Assembly (NCBI GenBank): GCA_963971405.1
Contig: OZ020489.1
Coordinates: 41,742,510 to 41,806,509 of the forward strand
Direction of reading: 5' to 3'
Length of the DNA: 64,000 nt
DNA from: Psococerastis gibbosa
Lineage: Eukaryota > Arthropoda > Insecta > Psocodea > Psocidae
Shown in pieces: positions 30,997 through 41,201 of this stretch (positions are counted from its first letter, which is position 1; every line of letters begins with the position of its first letter). The translations under genes were made by a program, and so were the position numbers. The notes beneath the pieces are model-generated. The model had not been told where the DNA came from. It saw only the letters and a program-made list of their open reading frames with translations, and did not search any database.

Positions 30997-33900
30997 ATGG
31001 ATATTCTCCAATATCTGTCACATCTGTTTTCCCAGTGGTTTTTCCTCGATCATGCACTCCAACTTGTTGGTCTCAGCTCAGTGCTCGCACTCTTCCTGAT
31101 CTATTTCCTACGAGGCAAGAAGCCCAAGCTCGAGCCTCTTTCATGGGAGGAGGAAGAGGAAATAATTGCCAACTTTCAGCCGGAAGATTTGGTGCCAGAC
31201 TCGGCGGTGTCACCCAAGCGAAAGGTTGTGCAGTCACGATCGGGCCTATATGTCACTGTGGATGGACAAAATTGTCTGAATCTGGCGACACATAATTACC
31301 TTGGCTATGTTGAGGATGATGATGTCATACAACGGGCTGCAGATAGTATTTCCCAGTAAGTAGATACTTACATTTTTCATCGCTTTTGTAAAGGAAAATA
31401 CATTATCTTATCGACCCAGTAGATAAGATAATGTACCTATTTTCCTTTACCATTGACTGTTATGATTAAGTAGACTACAGTAGTACAAAATATTTATATA
31501 CATTTAACTGACGTATATGATTGTAATGAGGGAATCCATTAGAGCAACCCTGTGTTGTACCCACATTAATGAGAAATATCTGCTGTAAGCCTATTCCTTC
31601 CGTGGGAGTTCTTAAGCATTACATTTTATTATTCACGGTGTGCACTGTGACTGGAGGTTGGTAGATCCCAGCCAAGGCAGATCTGATGAACAACGTGGTG
31701 AAAATATTCCATCATAAAATGTAACATAGTTTTGGCATGAATAAGGTGTGATGGCCCATCTTGCCATCTTCCATTTTTGTCTGTCAGACATTAATCATGT
31801 GGTAGCCGGGACATCGCAGTCGCAGTGTTCCGAATGGCCACAAGACTACCTCCAGAACCACCTCCTCAGAATATCGCTGGTTCATCCGAACTCTTCTGCT
31901 TCCAAGGGAAAGGAAACGCCGATCATCTATTCAGTTGCAATGGCAAAGAGGTAGAATCCCGAACTACGGCACAGGAGGAATGGCCCAGCTCTATTATGCG
32001 GCACAGCGTCAAATGCCATTCAAGGACGGGCGTTGGCTGAAGAAGAAAAGAAGAAGATTAAACTGGAGCGAAAGCTTTAATACAGTCAGCATACTATAAT
32101 ATATACTATATTTCTTTTGTCAGATATGGAGTGGGATCTTGTGGGCCTCGTGGTTTTTATGGTACTGCAGACGTCCATCTGCAGCTAGAGCAAGAGCTCG
32201 CGGCGTTTTTTGGTGTAGAGGAGGCCTGTGTCTACTCTTATGGCTTTTCTACTGCGGCCAGCGCCATCTCCGCATATTGCAAGAGCCGGGATGTCATATT
32301 CGCAGATGAATATGTTAATTTTGCCATTCAGAAAGGGTTTGATGCTTCCAGGTAAGTTTCAGCCAGTATAGTAGGTCATGCCATCATTCATTAGGTTAGG
32401 TTAGGAAGACATAAATTTGAAGTTGAATTTGAGAGCCATCCACCGCGCTGTCACACACCGAATACCACTAATTGGGACCTTCTATAGATTAGTGTATTCA
32501 GAGTGGACTTATGAGAGGGGAATTATCTATAAGCTGATAGGGTGGTACCAGATACCTTACATTATATTAATACACTTAACATTAATACCACATAATAACA
32601 TAGGGGCAAGTTAAGCACTTAAGGGACAAGGAACAACATAATGAATTGGGGGGGGGGCAACTTAGTTACATAAGGGCTACATGATAACGTACTTACTCAT
32701 ACATCCATAGGAGGTTACTCCTACTTGCACCGTGTATCAACTCACATGGTGAATCAGTTCTGTCTCCGTAGTTCTCACTCTGGACTCTCTAGACTCTCTA
32801 TACTCTCCAAACTCTCATTCTTTGAACCCAAGGTTCGTGATTTATACATCATGGCTAAGGACATACGTGACGACCGATATAACATTTACACAACAGAGGT
32901 CTAGGCCAAGAAGAGCGTATGCTCATGTGTTATGCCTAGGGCGTAACACGCGCTACCTGCAATAAAGTCGATGTTGGCTAAAACATCCTCGCAAAATAGA
33001 TTCGTACGTAAATTTATCCCAAAGTAACTTGCTTTACTTTAACGGCACGAATCTTCAATTTCCATGTGTTACAGTCATGTCTTGGCATCTTCTGGTGGCA
33101 AAGGCCCTGAGGACCTCCCGAACTTTGGTTCTTGAGGACATCTTTAGTCGTCTTTGTGGTCTGGCGCCTGTCGCCATTAGTCATACACATGTTGTAGCTG
33201 GTCTCATTTTTCACTCCTCTTAGTGTGGCCCACACCATGCTAACCTCCGTTCCCTGACTTTTCGGTGATAGGTGCCACCTGGACCTCCGCTCGAATATCT
33301 TCGTTCCTCGACCTCCTACTGTCTGTATTTGTAAGTCTTAACTCTCAAGGTATTGGTTGTCGATTTTAATTGATTTTATTTATTTATTTTTCAGATCCAA
33401 AATAGTCTACTATAAACACAATGACATGGAAGACTTGGAGGATTTGTTGAAAAAGCAAGTGGAAACAGAAAAGGCGACTATGAGGCGGCCTCGACGCTTT
33501 CTCGTGGCAGAAGGCATCTACCAGCGCACGGGTGACCTCTGCCCCCTGCCAGAGCTTGTTGCGTTGCGCAGCAAGTACCAACTGCGCATGTTCCTGGATG
33601 AGGCGGTTTCATTTGGCACTGTTGGCGCGACAGGCCGCGGTGTTATGGAGCACTTCAATGTTCCCCTTGAGGAGGTACGTGAGTGGAGTGGACCTACTGA
33701 GTAACCCTTAATCCTTCGAGGAGAGCTGGGACATTCGAGCTCGCAAAAAATATTTTAGAATCCTGGGGCCACCTGCTACGTCTATTGAATAAATAAATAT
33801 ATATTTTTATATATATTTCCCTTAAATTATACAATCAAGTAATCGACAATAAAGTAAAATCGTCAATGGCTGGCCATATGAGACTTGGCGGATGTCCGCT

Positions 33901-36167
33901 GAGAAGAAAAAATATATATTGCCCATTCGCACCTGCATAGAACTCGAAGTCCGCTAATAATTGTGGCGTCAGCGTTGAATGAAAACCTCGTAAGTCGGGA
34001 TTTAGACAATATCGGGTTACTGTGGAATAAGTAAGAAAAACTCGCAACTCACCGGCAGGTTGGCAGATAAAAATTCTATCTGGTCAGCTCTCTAGCGCTC
34101 TCTAGCGGAAAAATAGGAAAACTCGTAAATGGGTGCTAAGTGGACGACATGCGAGTTTTTTTCGTCTCCTGTAAAATTTGGTTTTGACGACTTACGAGGT
34201 TGTCATTCTAAGCTGACGATGCGTGTTTTGCAACAGGTTGACCTGCGCATTGGCAGCTTGGAAGGGGTGTTCGGCTCCGTCGGCGGGTTCTGCGTGGGCT
34301 CCTCGTTCATCGTGGAGCACCAGCGGCTCAGCGGGCTGGGCTACTGCTTCTCGGGATCGCTTCCGCCGCTGCTGGCGGTCGCTGCCCTTTCCGCGCTCGA
34401 TCATCTGCGCACCGACACTAAGAGGCTGGAGGTAGGTCAAGGACGGATACAGGGGAGGGGTAGGGGGGTAGCAGCCCCCCCCCCAAAAAAAAATTTGGTA
34501 AATCTATTGTAAATTGATTTATTACGCTCTGATTTAATCGATCCTACATATGTTTTTCCTATTTTGACCCACAGCTACCCCCCACCCCCAAAAAAAAGAA
34601 TGGGCTGGATCCGTCCCTGAGGTAGGTTAGGTGAAAAGGCCAGTGCCTGAGTGTGTAGGAGAGAAAAGGTTTTGGCAAATTAAAAAAGCTATAAAGCACT
34701 AACTGCTCTAGGTTGATTCAGTAATTGAACAAAATTGTCATTGTTTTATTAATTTTGATCGTCCTCTGGCATGAAGCTAAATCCTGTCGTAGAAATATTG
34801 TAGAGTACTCATTCTTTAAGATCAAATCGACACCCCCCCCCCCCCCTACACGTTTTCTTAACTAAGTCGAATTTCACTGGAAATATCCGTTGTGTAGCTA
34901 TCGAATCGTATTTCTTAAAATAAATGCTCCTTTACATTTTTAAAAATTATATCATTACCCAGTTTTCGAACTCCACCAACCGTTTTTTGAATAAATCAAG
35001 TGTGATAATTGTGACCGATTTGTGTTATAGACAGAAACGTATCACAGGCACGCATTATAACATATCAAAACGTAAGGGAGTATTTCTGCTAAGGGATGGC
35101 AATTTTTTTGACAACTTTTGATCGGTATTTGAGGAGATATTGGATGTTTACATATGAAGGGCTTTTCTCCTAAGTAAGTAAGGTTTTGATCTTAAGAGAC
35201 AATCGGAAGGGGTAAAACCTTATTAGTGTAAACAACAAAATATCTCATGAAACATCAATCTTAGAGCTGTCAAAATATTAAGACAAACAGAAGGAATATT
35301 TCTGAGCATTTTGATACATGATGAGCCTATGTACCTTTTTCTAACAGATATTGGCCAAAATGATTGAATTGGATTTGTACAAAACACGATTGGTGTGGTA
35401 GAACTATCCCTATTGCCGTTAGTGAAGGCAACATGTCATGTATCAAAATGTAGAGGAGCATTTCTGCTGATTCAACGGCTGTTTTTGACTGCTCGGTGAT
35501 CGATATTTCCTGAAAAAAATGAACTTTGTGTAAAAAACGCGTAGTGGGGGTGCTCCGATTTATGGGTAAAGGTTAATGGCAATGGTGTTATACTATTTAA
35601 CAAAGGGTTAGTTGGACTTACATTGCCTGTTGTGTTAATAGTCATTAGAGGCATGGACATCAGTCATCGAACAATTAGGGTGGAGCCTTTCCCCTGACAA
35701 TGGGCTCCGCGCTAATTGTTCGATGACTATGAGACCCATGCCTCTACTGAATATTAACGCAACAGGCAATGTAAGTCCAACTAACCCTCTGTTAAATAAT
35801 ACTCCGATTTGCTCTAAATCATTTCAATTCCCCTTTGCAGGACCTGCATCAAAACTGCAAAGCCGTACACTCTGCGTTCTCTTCTCTGCCAGGCCTCGTG
35901 ATCGGTGGGGACCCCATCTCCCCCATCAAGATGCTGTACCTAGAGGAAAGTGCTGGCTACGGTCCTGATCTCTGCAAACTGAGTGACCTGGTCGAAGGCT
36001 GCTTCGCCCGTGGGCTCGCCATCTTGCCGCCCACCTGCCTGCCCTCTCTCGAGGTCGTGGCGCCTCGCGCACGTCTGCGTGTCGCCGTCTCTGCGTTGTT
36101 GGACGAGGAAAAAATAACGTTTGCCCAGCAGAGCCTATTATCAACCCTGACTGCGGCCAATTTATAA
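30997..36167 (+). CDS. SPTLC1: Serine palmitoyltransferase subunit 1, 462 aa, five exons
   Basis: Exons 30997-31355, 32124-32351, 33395-33674, 34237-34431 and 35841-36167 join in frame at canonical GT-AG sites and encode 462 residues (human about 473). The subunit pairs with SPTLC2 in the ER membrane to condense serine with palmitoyl-CoA, the first step of sphingolipid synthesis. Seen: a single membrane helix near residues 15-37 ([20 protein letters not shown]), [10 protein letters not shown] (about 97-106), [14 protein letters not shown] with the Cys matching human C133, [40 protein letters not shown], and [20 protein letters not shown]. The PLP-binding lysine of the family is absent from the GGFC segment, as expected for subunit 1. 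No frameshift or stop interrupts it, so it should be functional. Introns hold LINE, SINE and MITE-like insertions. Confidence 0.96.
31750..32062 (+). mobile_element. Dead LINE 3' fragment in SPTLC1 intron 1
   Basis: Two overlapping + frames together give a LINE RNase H C-terminus: [13 protein letters not shown] in one frame, [16 protein letters not shown] in the next, then [16 protein letters not shown] and a terminal TGVG stop. The block parallels TGHDFLQKHLHRIG at 15.4 kb. It ends in AAGAAGAAAAGAAGAAG before exon 2. At least two frameshifts make it inert. Confidence 0.65.
32830..33345. repeat. Repeat and RTE-like remnant in SPTLC1 intron 2
   Basis: 32830-32950 is the inverted partner of 17315-17460 (GGCTAAGGACATACGTGACG, TAGGGCGTAACACG). 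33060-33345 read on the minus strand gives GHTKRSEK and [13 protein letters not shown], weakly like the C-terminal end of RTE-type polyproteins. The second assignment is tentative. Confidence 0.4.
34441..34620. repeat. Poly-C/poly-G palindrome (GGACGGATACAG...GGATCCGTCC) in SPTLC1 intron 4
   Basis: The repeat begins at GGACGGATACAGGGGAGGGG with a poly-C run, continues with TACGCTCTGATTTAATCGAT and TATTTTGACCCACAGCTACC, and ends GGCTGGATCCGTCCCTGA. The same order occurs at 42290-42440 and 63120-63275, and an end piece at 14570-14640. It starts 9 bp after the exon 4 donor. Confidence 0.7.
34850..35480. repeat. Cluster of AATGTAGAGGAGCATTTCTG repeats in SPTLC1 intron 4
   Basis: 34862-34940 matches 5862-5950 (GTCGAATTTCACTGGAAAT and GTGTAGCTATCGAAT). 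TATCAAAACGTAAGGGAG (35060) and TATCAAAATGTAGAGGAGCA (35443) are the recurring end of the same family; 35300-35330 has the inverse. Confidence 0.5.
35574..35812. repeat. Inverted pair of SINE-I 3' ends in SPTLC1 intron 4
   Basis: GGTTAGTTGGACTTACATTG...TCGAACAATTAG (minus copy) faces CTAATTGTTCGATGACTATG...CAATGTAAGTCCAACTAACC (plus copy). The joining sequence CCCCTGACAATGGGCTCCGC also occurs in the full SINE at 48366-48715. Confidence 0.7.
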
Positions 36168-37249
36168 GTTATTGATCACTGATGGCTACTATAAGCTTTT
36201 CAACCCCAGCTATTGTAGCTATTGCCAAATAGAGTCCTTTATAAGAGAGATGAGATATTCGAGTACGCCAAGAATTTGATTTGCATCCTGGGCCCACCTG
36301 CACCCTGATCATGGCGATTATAATACGGTATTTATTTAATCCCCAGCAGCCTGATCATGGCAATTATGATATCGGTATTTATTTAATCCCCTGGTATTAA
36401 AAATGTAAACAATATAATTTTATAATGGAAAGTGCTATTTAAAATTTGTTTGTTTACATTTTTGATACCTGGGGATTAAATAAATACCGGTATTATAATC
36501 GCCATAATCAGGCTACTGATGCCATGATCCCTATGACTGGCCATTGAAAAAAATGTGTCCCCAGGATTAAAAACACATTTTTTGCGCGCTGGAATGTCCC
36601 ATCACTCCTATATAGAACTCCAGGAATCCATAAATCCTACATATTGTACCTTACATGAGAAGTAATTCCTTTTAGCTCTGGCTGTAGAGAGATTTCGTAA
36701 AAGCCCCGACCCCGTTTCGCGCGGTGGCGGTTTCCGTTCCCCTTATACTTGATAACATATTACAATTTTGAAGAACACTAGTACATATCTCGCACAATCG
36801 CCGACCCCGCTTTTACCCTTAAAAAAATTCTATGCTATTCTAGTCCCTAAATAGATCCTAGTGAGTGGGACAAGGGTTAAACGCAAACTAAGTGAAATGT
36901 TACTGACTAAATCAGGACAGAAGAATAAATATTATAGGCCAATTATGAGCACCAAAGTTTCGGGTTAATTGCTGCAGCCAATTAAAAATCGCCCTGAAGC
37001 AACATGACCATAAAATCAAATGTGGATTTTGTTAGTAAACAACCGAGAATGAATATATAAATTATGCAACATCACTAAAAGCAAACAGTAATGGTGAAGT
37101 ATAGTAGTTGTGCCCACCATAAAACATTTCTATTGATATTCTAACCCCCCTTTCTGCGCATTATTCTTTTTTTTTCCGATTGCATGGCGTGTAAAGACTC
37201 GCACAAGTGCAAGCACTTTACCACCTGGCCATCGAAGTCGATTAATTTT
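36168..37249. other. 3' flank of SPTLC1, with a MITE-like palindrome
   Basis: No gene follows before the LINE. 36306-36513 is a palindrome of family E (CTGATCATGGCGATTATAAT and its inverse). 37195-37245 matches 4865-4925. An AATAAA near 36480 lies inside the palindrome and is not a convincing SPTLC1 polyadenylation signal. Confidence 0.5.
36306..36513. mobile_element. Palindromic MITE, family E
   Basis: CTGATCATGGCGATTATAAT with ATTTATTTAATCCCC is mirrored by GGGGATTAAATAAATACCGG and ATTATAATCGCCATAATCAG. The left arm has a partial duplicate (36350-36395), which makes it asymmetric. Confidence 0.7.
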
Positions 37250-40200
37250 CAGTACTACTTTTACTTTTTCGTGTCCGAGGTTGAGACTCATTGAAGTTTA
37301 TGGGCCCAGTGTTCTGCCACCTTGACGGCATTTTCTGTGCACCCCCAAAGGTCATCTATGGTGCAAGTAGTAGGGCAGAGGGTGCATTGAAGCAGATGGT
37401 TGTCATCTTGAGTCGCACCACATTCGCACTTGGTGTCGTCCGAGCCTAGTTGGCCCCATCTAGCTCGGTTCTTTCTAGTGGGGGCGACGCCAGTCCGCAG
37501 TTGGTTGAGGGTTGACCACGTATTCCAGGCCAGCTGGATTCCTGACGTCGTTGGTGGTCTGACTGGGAACCAAGGTGGGGGATCGATGGATGTTGAATGT
37601 AGGATCCCCTTCCTGGACTTTAGTCTTGCCGGTGGTGGCTCATCATGCCCGTGCATGACGTGTCTGGGGTCAAAAGTCTGTTTGAAGCGTTCAATATATT
37701 CAGCTGATGATCGGCGTATGTGGGGTGCTTCTATGCCGGCAGCGCGCTGCAGTTTATCAAGTGGTGTGGGTTTCATACACCCTGTGATTACGCGGCAGGT
37801 CTCGTTCAGTGCCGTATCTACCTTCTTCGCGTGGGCTGATCTGTTCCAGACAGGACAAGCGTATTCGGCCGTTGAGTAACATAAGGCTTTGGCGGTTGTA
37901 ATCAGAACGCTTGCCTTTGCGCCCCACTTGCTGCCTCGTAGCTTCCTGAGAAGGTTGTTTCGTGTCTTGACTTTCATCGTGGTGTTCTGACAATGAGTTC
38001 TATAGGTTAGTGTCCTGTCCAGCGTGACTCCAAGGTATTTGGGAGCGTCGGAGTGGGTAAGTTGAACATTGTTCCACTTTACCTCGAGTTTCCTGTGCGC
38101 TTCACGAGTCTTCAGGTGGTAGGCGCAAACTACTGTCTTCGCCGGGTTTGGTTTTAGTGAGTTTGCTTGGTAGTACACTGACAGACTTCTTAACGCGTCT
38201 TCTAATTTCTTCTCAACTCCTTGGAAAGTACAATCTTGTACGGCAAGGGCGAGGTCGTCTGCGTAGAGGAAATGGTGGGCGTACTGGAGGATAGGTTGAT
38301 CGTTACTGTAAATGTTAAATAGGAGGGGTGATAGGACACTTCCTTGTGGAAGGCCGTTCCGCTGGTTGCGCCATCGGCTTTTCTTCCCTTCAAAATTAAC
38401 GTAAAAATCTTTCTCATTAGCTTTTTGTGATTCACTGTGTCGTATGCTGCTGTTAGGTCTATATATGCAACCCCGGTTATGAGTTTTGCTTGGAAGCCAC
38501 TCTCAATGAGTTCTGTCAATTGAAGGACCTGGCCCGTACAGTTCTTCCCGGCTCGAAAGCCCGCTTGCATGGGAATAAGCTTCTCCTCAATAATGGGTTG
38601 GATCCGATCCAGTATCATCCTTTCGTAGAGTTTGTATAGATGGCTGAGCAATGATATAGGGCGGTAGCTACTAGGTTCTTCGGCCGGCTTGCCTGGTTTG
38701 AGGAGGGCAATGACTTTAGATTTTCGCCAGAGTTTGGGAATCTGGTAGGACTTTTTGCAGTAATTAAAAAGTTGCAAAATCCATTTCTTCGTTTCATCTC
38801 CGAAATGTTTTACTTGTTCGGTACATATGTCGTCTTCTCCCGCCGCCTTCCCATTTTTCATGCAGTTTATCCCTTTGTTAAGCTCCGTAAGATTAAACGG
38901 TAGCCGCAGCATGCTGTTATTTGGAGCTGGTGCATCCGCTCGTCGGTTGTTGTACCCTGCCCTCTGTTGCCGATTGGCAGTGGCGGCTTTCCCGTTCAGG
39001 AGGAGTTGGTGGGCGATCTGATTGGGGGTAACTTGACTAGATTGTATCACAGTCTTTTTATCACAGTTGAGTTTCTTTAATAAATTCCATGCTATTTTGC
39101 TACTATGCGTCATATCCATCTTTTCAAGGGTATCAATCCATTTTCTTTGCCTTTCTTCGCTTAAGGTCCTCATTAAGGCATCTGCACATGCAATCGTTTT
39201 TACGTCAAAAGGGTCCTCCTCAAATAGTCGTTTGTATCTTGTCAATAGAGACTGGCTGTCTTCTTTGAGGCCCGGTATGTAGTTCCTACTGCACCCTCTA
39301 GGTATGTGTTTCCTTGAGATTTTTCTCAGCGTTTCTACGAAAATTTCATAGTTCTGTGGGACAGCTTCTATTTGCACTATTACACGGTCGAGGTCTTCGG
39401 AGTATTGCTTCCAATTGGCCTTTTTGAAATTAAAGCGACGCCTGAAAGGTATTTCCACGGTTTTGATAGCTGCATACGCGCTTATGCCGATGGGACGGTG
39501 TTGTGATTTTGGTATGTGGTCGTACACCTCTTTCAGACAGTATCCACTGATTTCCGAGCTCACAAAACAGATGTCCGGGTTGTATCCCCTTCGCCATATC
39601 TTACTGTAAAAAGATTTTGGGAGCTTCGGGTCGTGTATTAGACTGAGATGGTGGTCTTCAGCCCACTCCTCAACAAGGTGGCCATTCGTGTCCGTGTCCG
39701 CGTATCCCCACGTCTCGCTGTGACTGTTGAAGTCCCCAAGCACGATTTGTATGCCCTGCGCTGCAAAATTGGCGGGTGGTAGGAAAACGAACGGTTTGCC
39801 CGGCGGCTTGAACACTGATGTAACCGTACAGTTTGAGAGTTCAATGGTAAGCACTTCAATTTCGTTTGAATGGGTATAAGCACTTGATTTAATGACTAGG
39901 TCGTTTCTTGTGAAAATTGCACTGCCGTATTTGAGGTGTGGCACTTCCACTATGCGTTTCATACCACTTACATTTGGTCTATTCCTCGTCAGGTCTCTAT
40001 GTGTTTCTTGAACACATAAAATGTCACAATTGGTTCTTTTACACAGAAGTGCTAAAAGCTCTTCTTTGTCGTCAGAAATTCCTTCAATATTAATTGATAT
40101 TGTCGTCAGGAATGGCTCTGAGAAGTGCCGATTGGGTGGGTTTGATCCCATTTGCACAGAAAGTCTTTGGTCTCGTCTCGGTGATGAAAGGATTAGCCGC

Positions 40201-40320
40201 TAAGTTTTAGTCACTTAGCGTTGCCCAGGGTACGCCCGATCGATTTATGTCCACGTGTATAAAAATGCGATCTTCGGGGAGGCTCCTTTCCTGTACCCTT
40301 TCAGTAGATTTTCAGTAGAT
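37250..40320 (-). mobile_element. Jockey-like non-LTR retrotransposon, nearly full length, one frameshift
   Basis: The element runs right to left: 5' region about 40160-40320, coding region 40157 to 37288, and a short 3' end CGGACACGAAAAAGTAAAAG. There is no ORF1 or RNA-binding domain upstream. Internally deleted (15640-15880) and 5'-truncated (44925-45138, 47060-47600) relatives are in the window. 3' tails ending in AAGTAAAAG/AAAGTA-type repeats are shared. Confidence 0.85.
37288..40157 (-). pseudogene. LINE polyprotein: APE endonuclease and reverse transcriptase, frameshifted
   Basis: The first frame (40157 to about 38400) has the apurinic-type endonuclease: SINIEGISDDKEE, CVQETHRD, IVLGDFNSHSETWGY, NPDICF and SQHRPIGI (Gln where many LINEs have SDH). 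RT follows: GKAAGEDDICTEQVKHFGDE, LLKPGKPAEEPSSYRPISLL, AGFRAGKNCTGQVL and AYIDLTAAYDTVNH. A single-base indel in a T-run near 38400 then moves the frame. The second frame carries NGLPQGSVLSPLLFN, LYADDLALAVQD (catalytic YADD near 38260) and KYLGVTLDRTLTYRTHC, and ends in a Cys/His cluster (CECGATQDDNHLLQCTLCP) and HWAHKLQ. No stop occurs apart from the frameshift, so the copy is young but inactive. RNase H was not evident. Confidence 0.9.
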
Positions 40321-41068
40321 GTGATGTATTTTGGAACTGTTCTGTTAATATAGGGCAGTCTGGTTCCTCCTTTTACAGCACTTTGTAGACGACTGAACTT
40401 ATGTACACGTGTCACATCATTTCACTTTGACTGGTCACCATCTTGAAATCGTCGATTTGTCGTAAAAAGTTTTTATTACCATTATCGTAGATAAAACTAC
40501 GGGCTTTCAGTCACATGTTATCCTTTCCCTCTACGACCAATGTTAACTGAGATATGAATTTTGTAAGTTATTGATCGGCCACCATCTTGAAACTAAATGG
40601 CGGATCTCGCTAATTAACGAACTCGATCACGGCATTTGTAGCCTATGATAAATTTTTGTATAATTTTTCATAATATCTACTGTAGTTAGTTGCAGTGTTT
40701 CCTAAAATCGATATGTACAGGCTCAGGGGGTCATGAAATGAAAAGTTGTGATAAAGTTTCTGGTAGTCGAACATTGGTCGCCGTCTCAATAGGTAGCTAT
40801 GAATCTTTCTATAAATTGAAATTTCCATCAAATCATGGTTTCCGTTCCATAATTGTATTTCTGCCATTGATATAAATGGACTAATGGAGTACTACCACGG
40901 CACCTAGCCCACGCTGAACAAATGTCTTCACTTTTGGTCACGTGACAAAAAGGGGTATTATGGCAAGAAGTGGTTGACTCCATTGCGTTCAATGCGATTT
41001 AGACGTATTTCCTTGCCTGTTATTTAATCTATTTACCCATTTATTGAGTTTTTCTTTGGTTTGACATA
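40321..41068. other. Spacer with a dispersed repeat
   Basis: 40420-40620 contains the inverse of 4935-5125 (CACCATCTTGAAATCGTCGA; TTTTATTACCATTATCGTAG; GGCCACCATCTTGAAAC). The remainder up to the THAP exon is unique-looking. Confidence 0.45.
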
Positions 41069-41151
41069 ATGGTCATATCTTGCTCTGCTTATGAATGCAC
41101 TAATAGGTTCAAGATATGTCGAGAAACGGGGGAAAATATTACTTCTCACAA
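41069..41151 (+). CDS. Candidate first exon of a THAP-domain protein
   Basis: The ATG at 41069 opens MVISCSAYECTNRFKICRET then GENITSHK, ending at a strong donor (GTAAGTG at 41152) in phase 2. MVxSCSAYxCxNR is the conserved start of the THAP zinc finger (first two Cys of its C2CH set), a DNA-binding module of animal transcription factors and of P-element-type transposases. Other THAP genes known to me also break near an FHK position, where this exon stops. The second half of the finger (Cys, His, AVPTIF) should be in the next exon, but I found none: the inverted-duplication arm starts 50 bp later. It may be a gene with a long intron, a fragment, or part of a THAP-bearing transposon. Confidence 0.6.
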
Positions 41152-41201
41152 GTAAGTGTTCGCATGGTTTGGTCATTAGTTGATGCAACATTTATGGGTT
41201 T

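Noticed and set aside
32392-32408. Arthropod-type telomere repeat (GGTTAGGTTAGG)
   Set aside because: Only two to three units inside an SPTLC1 intron; far too short for a telomeric tract.
34129-34512. 127-codon ORF around SPTLC1 exon 4
   Set aside because: Only 34237-34431 aligns with SPTLC1; the ends run into intron and a poly-C repeat.
37430-37879. 149-codon plus-strand ORF
   Set aside because: It is the antisense shadow of the LINE C-terminal coding region.
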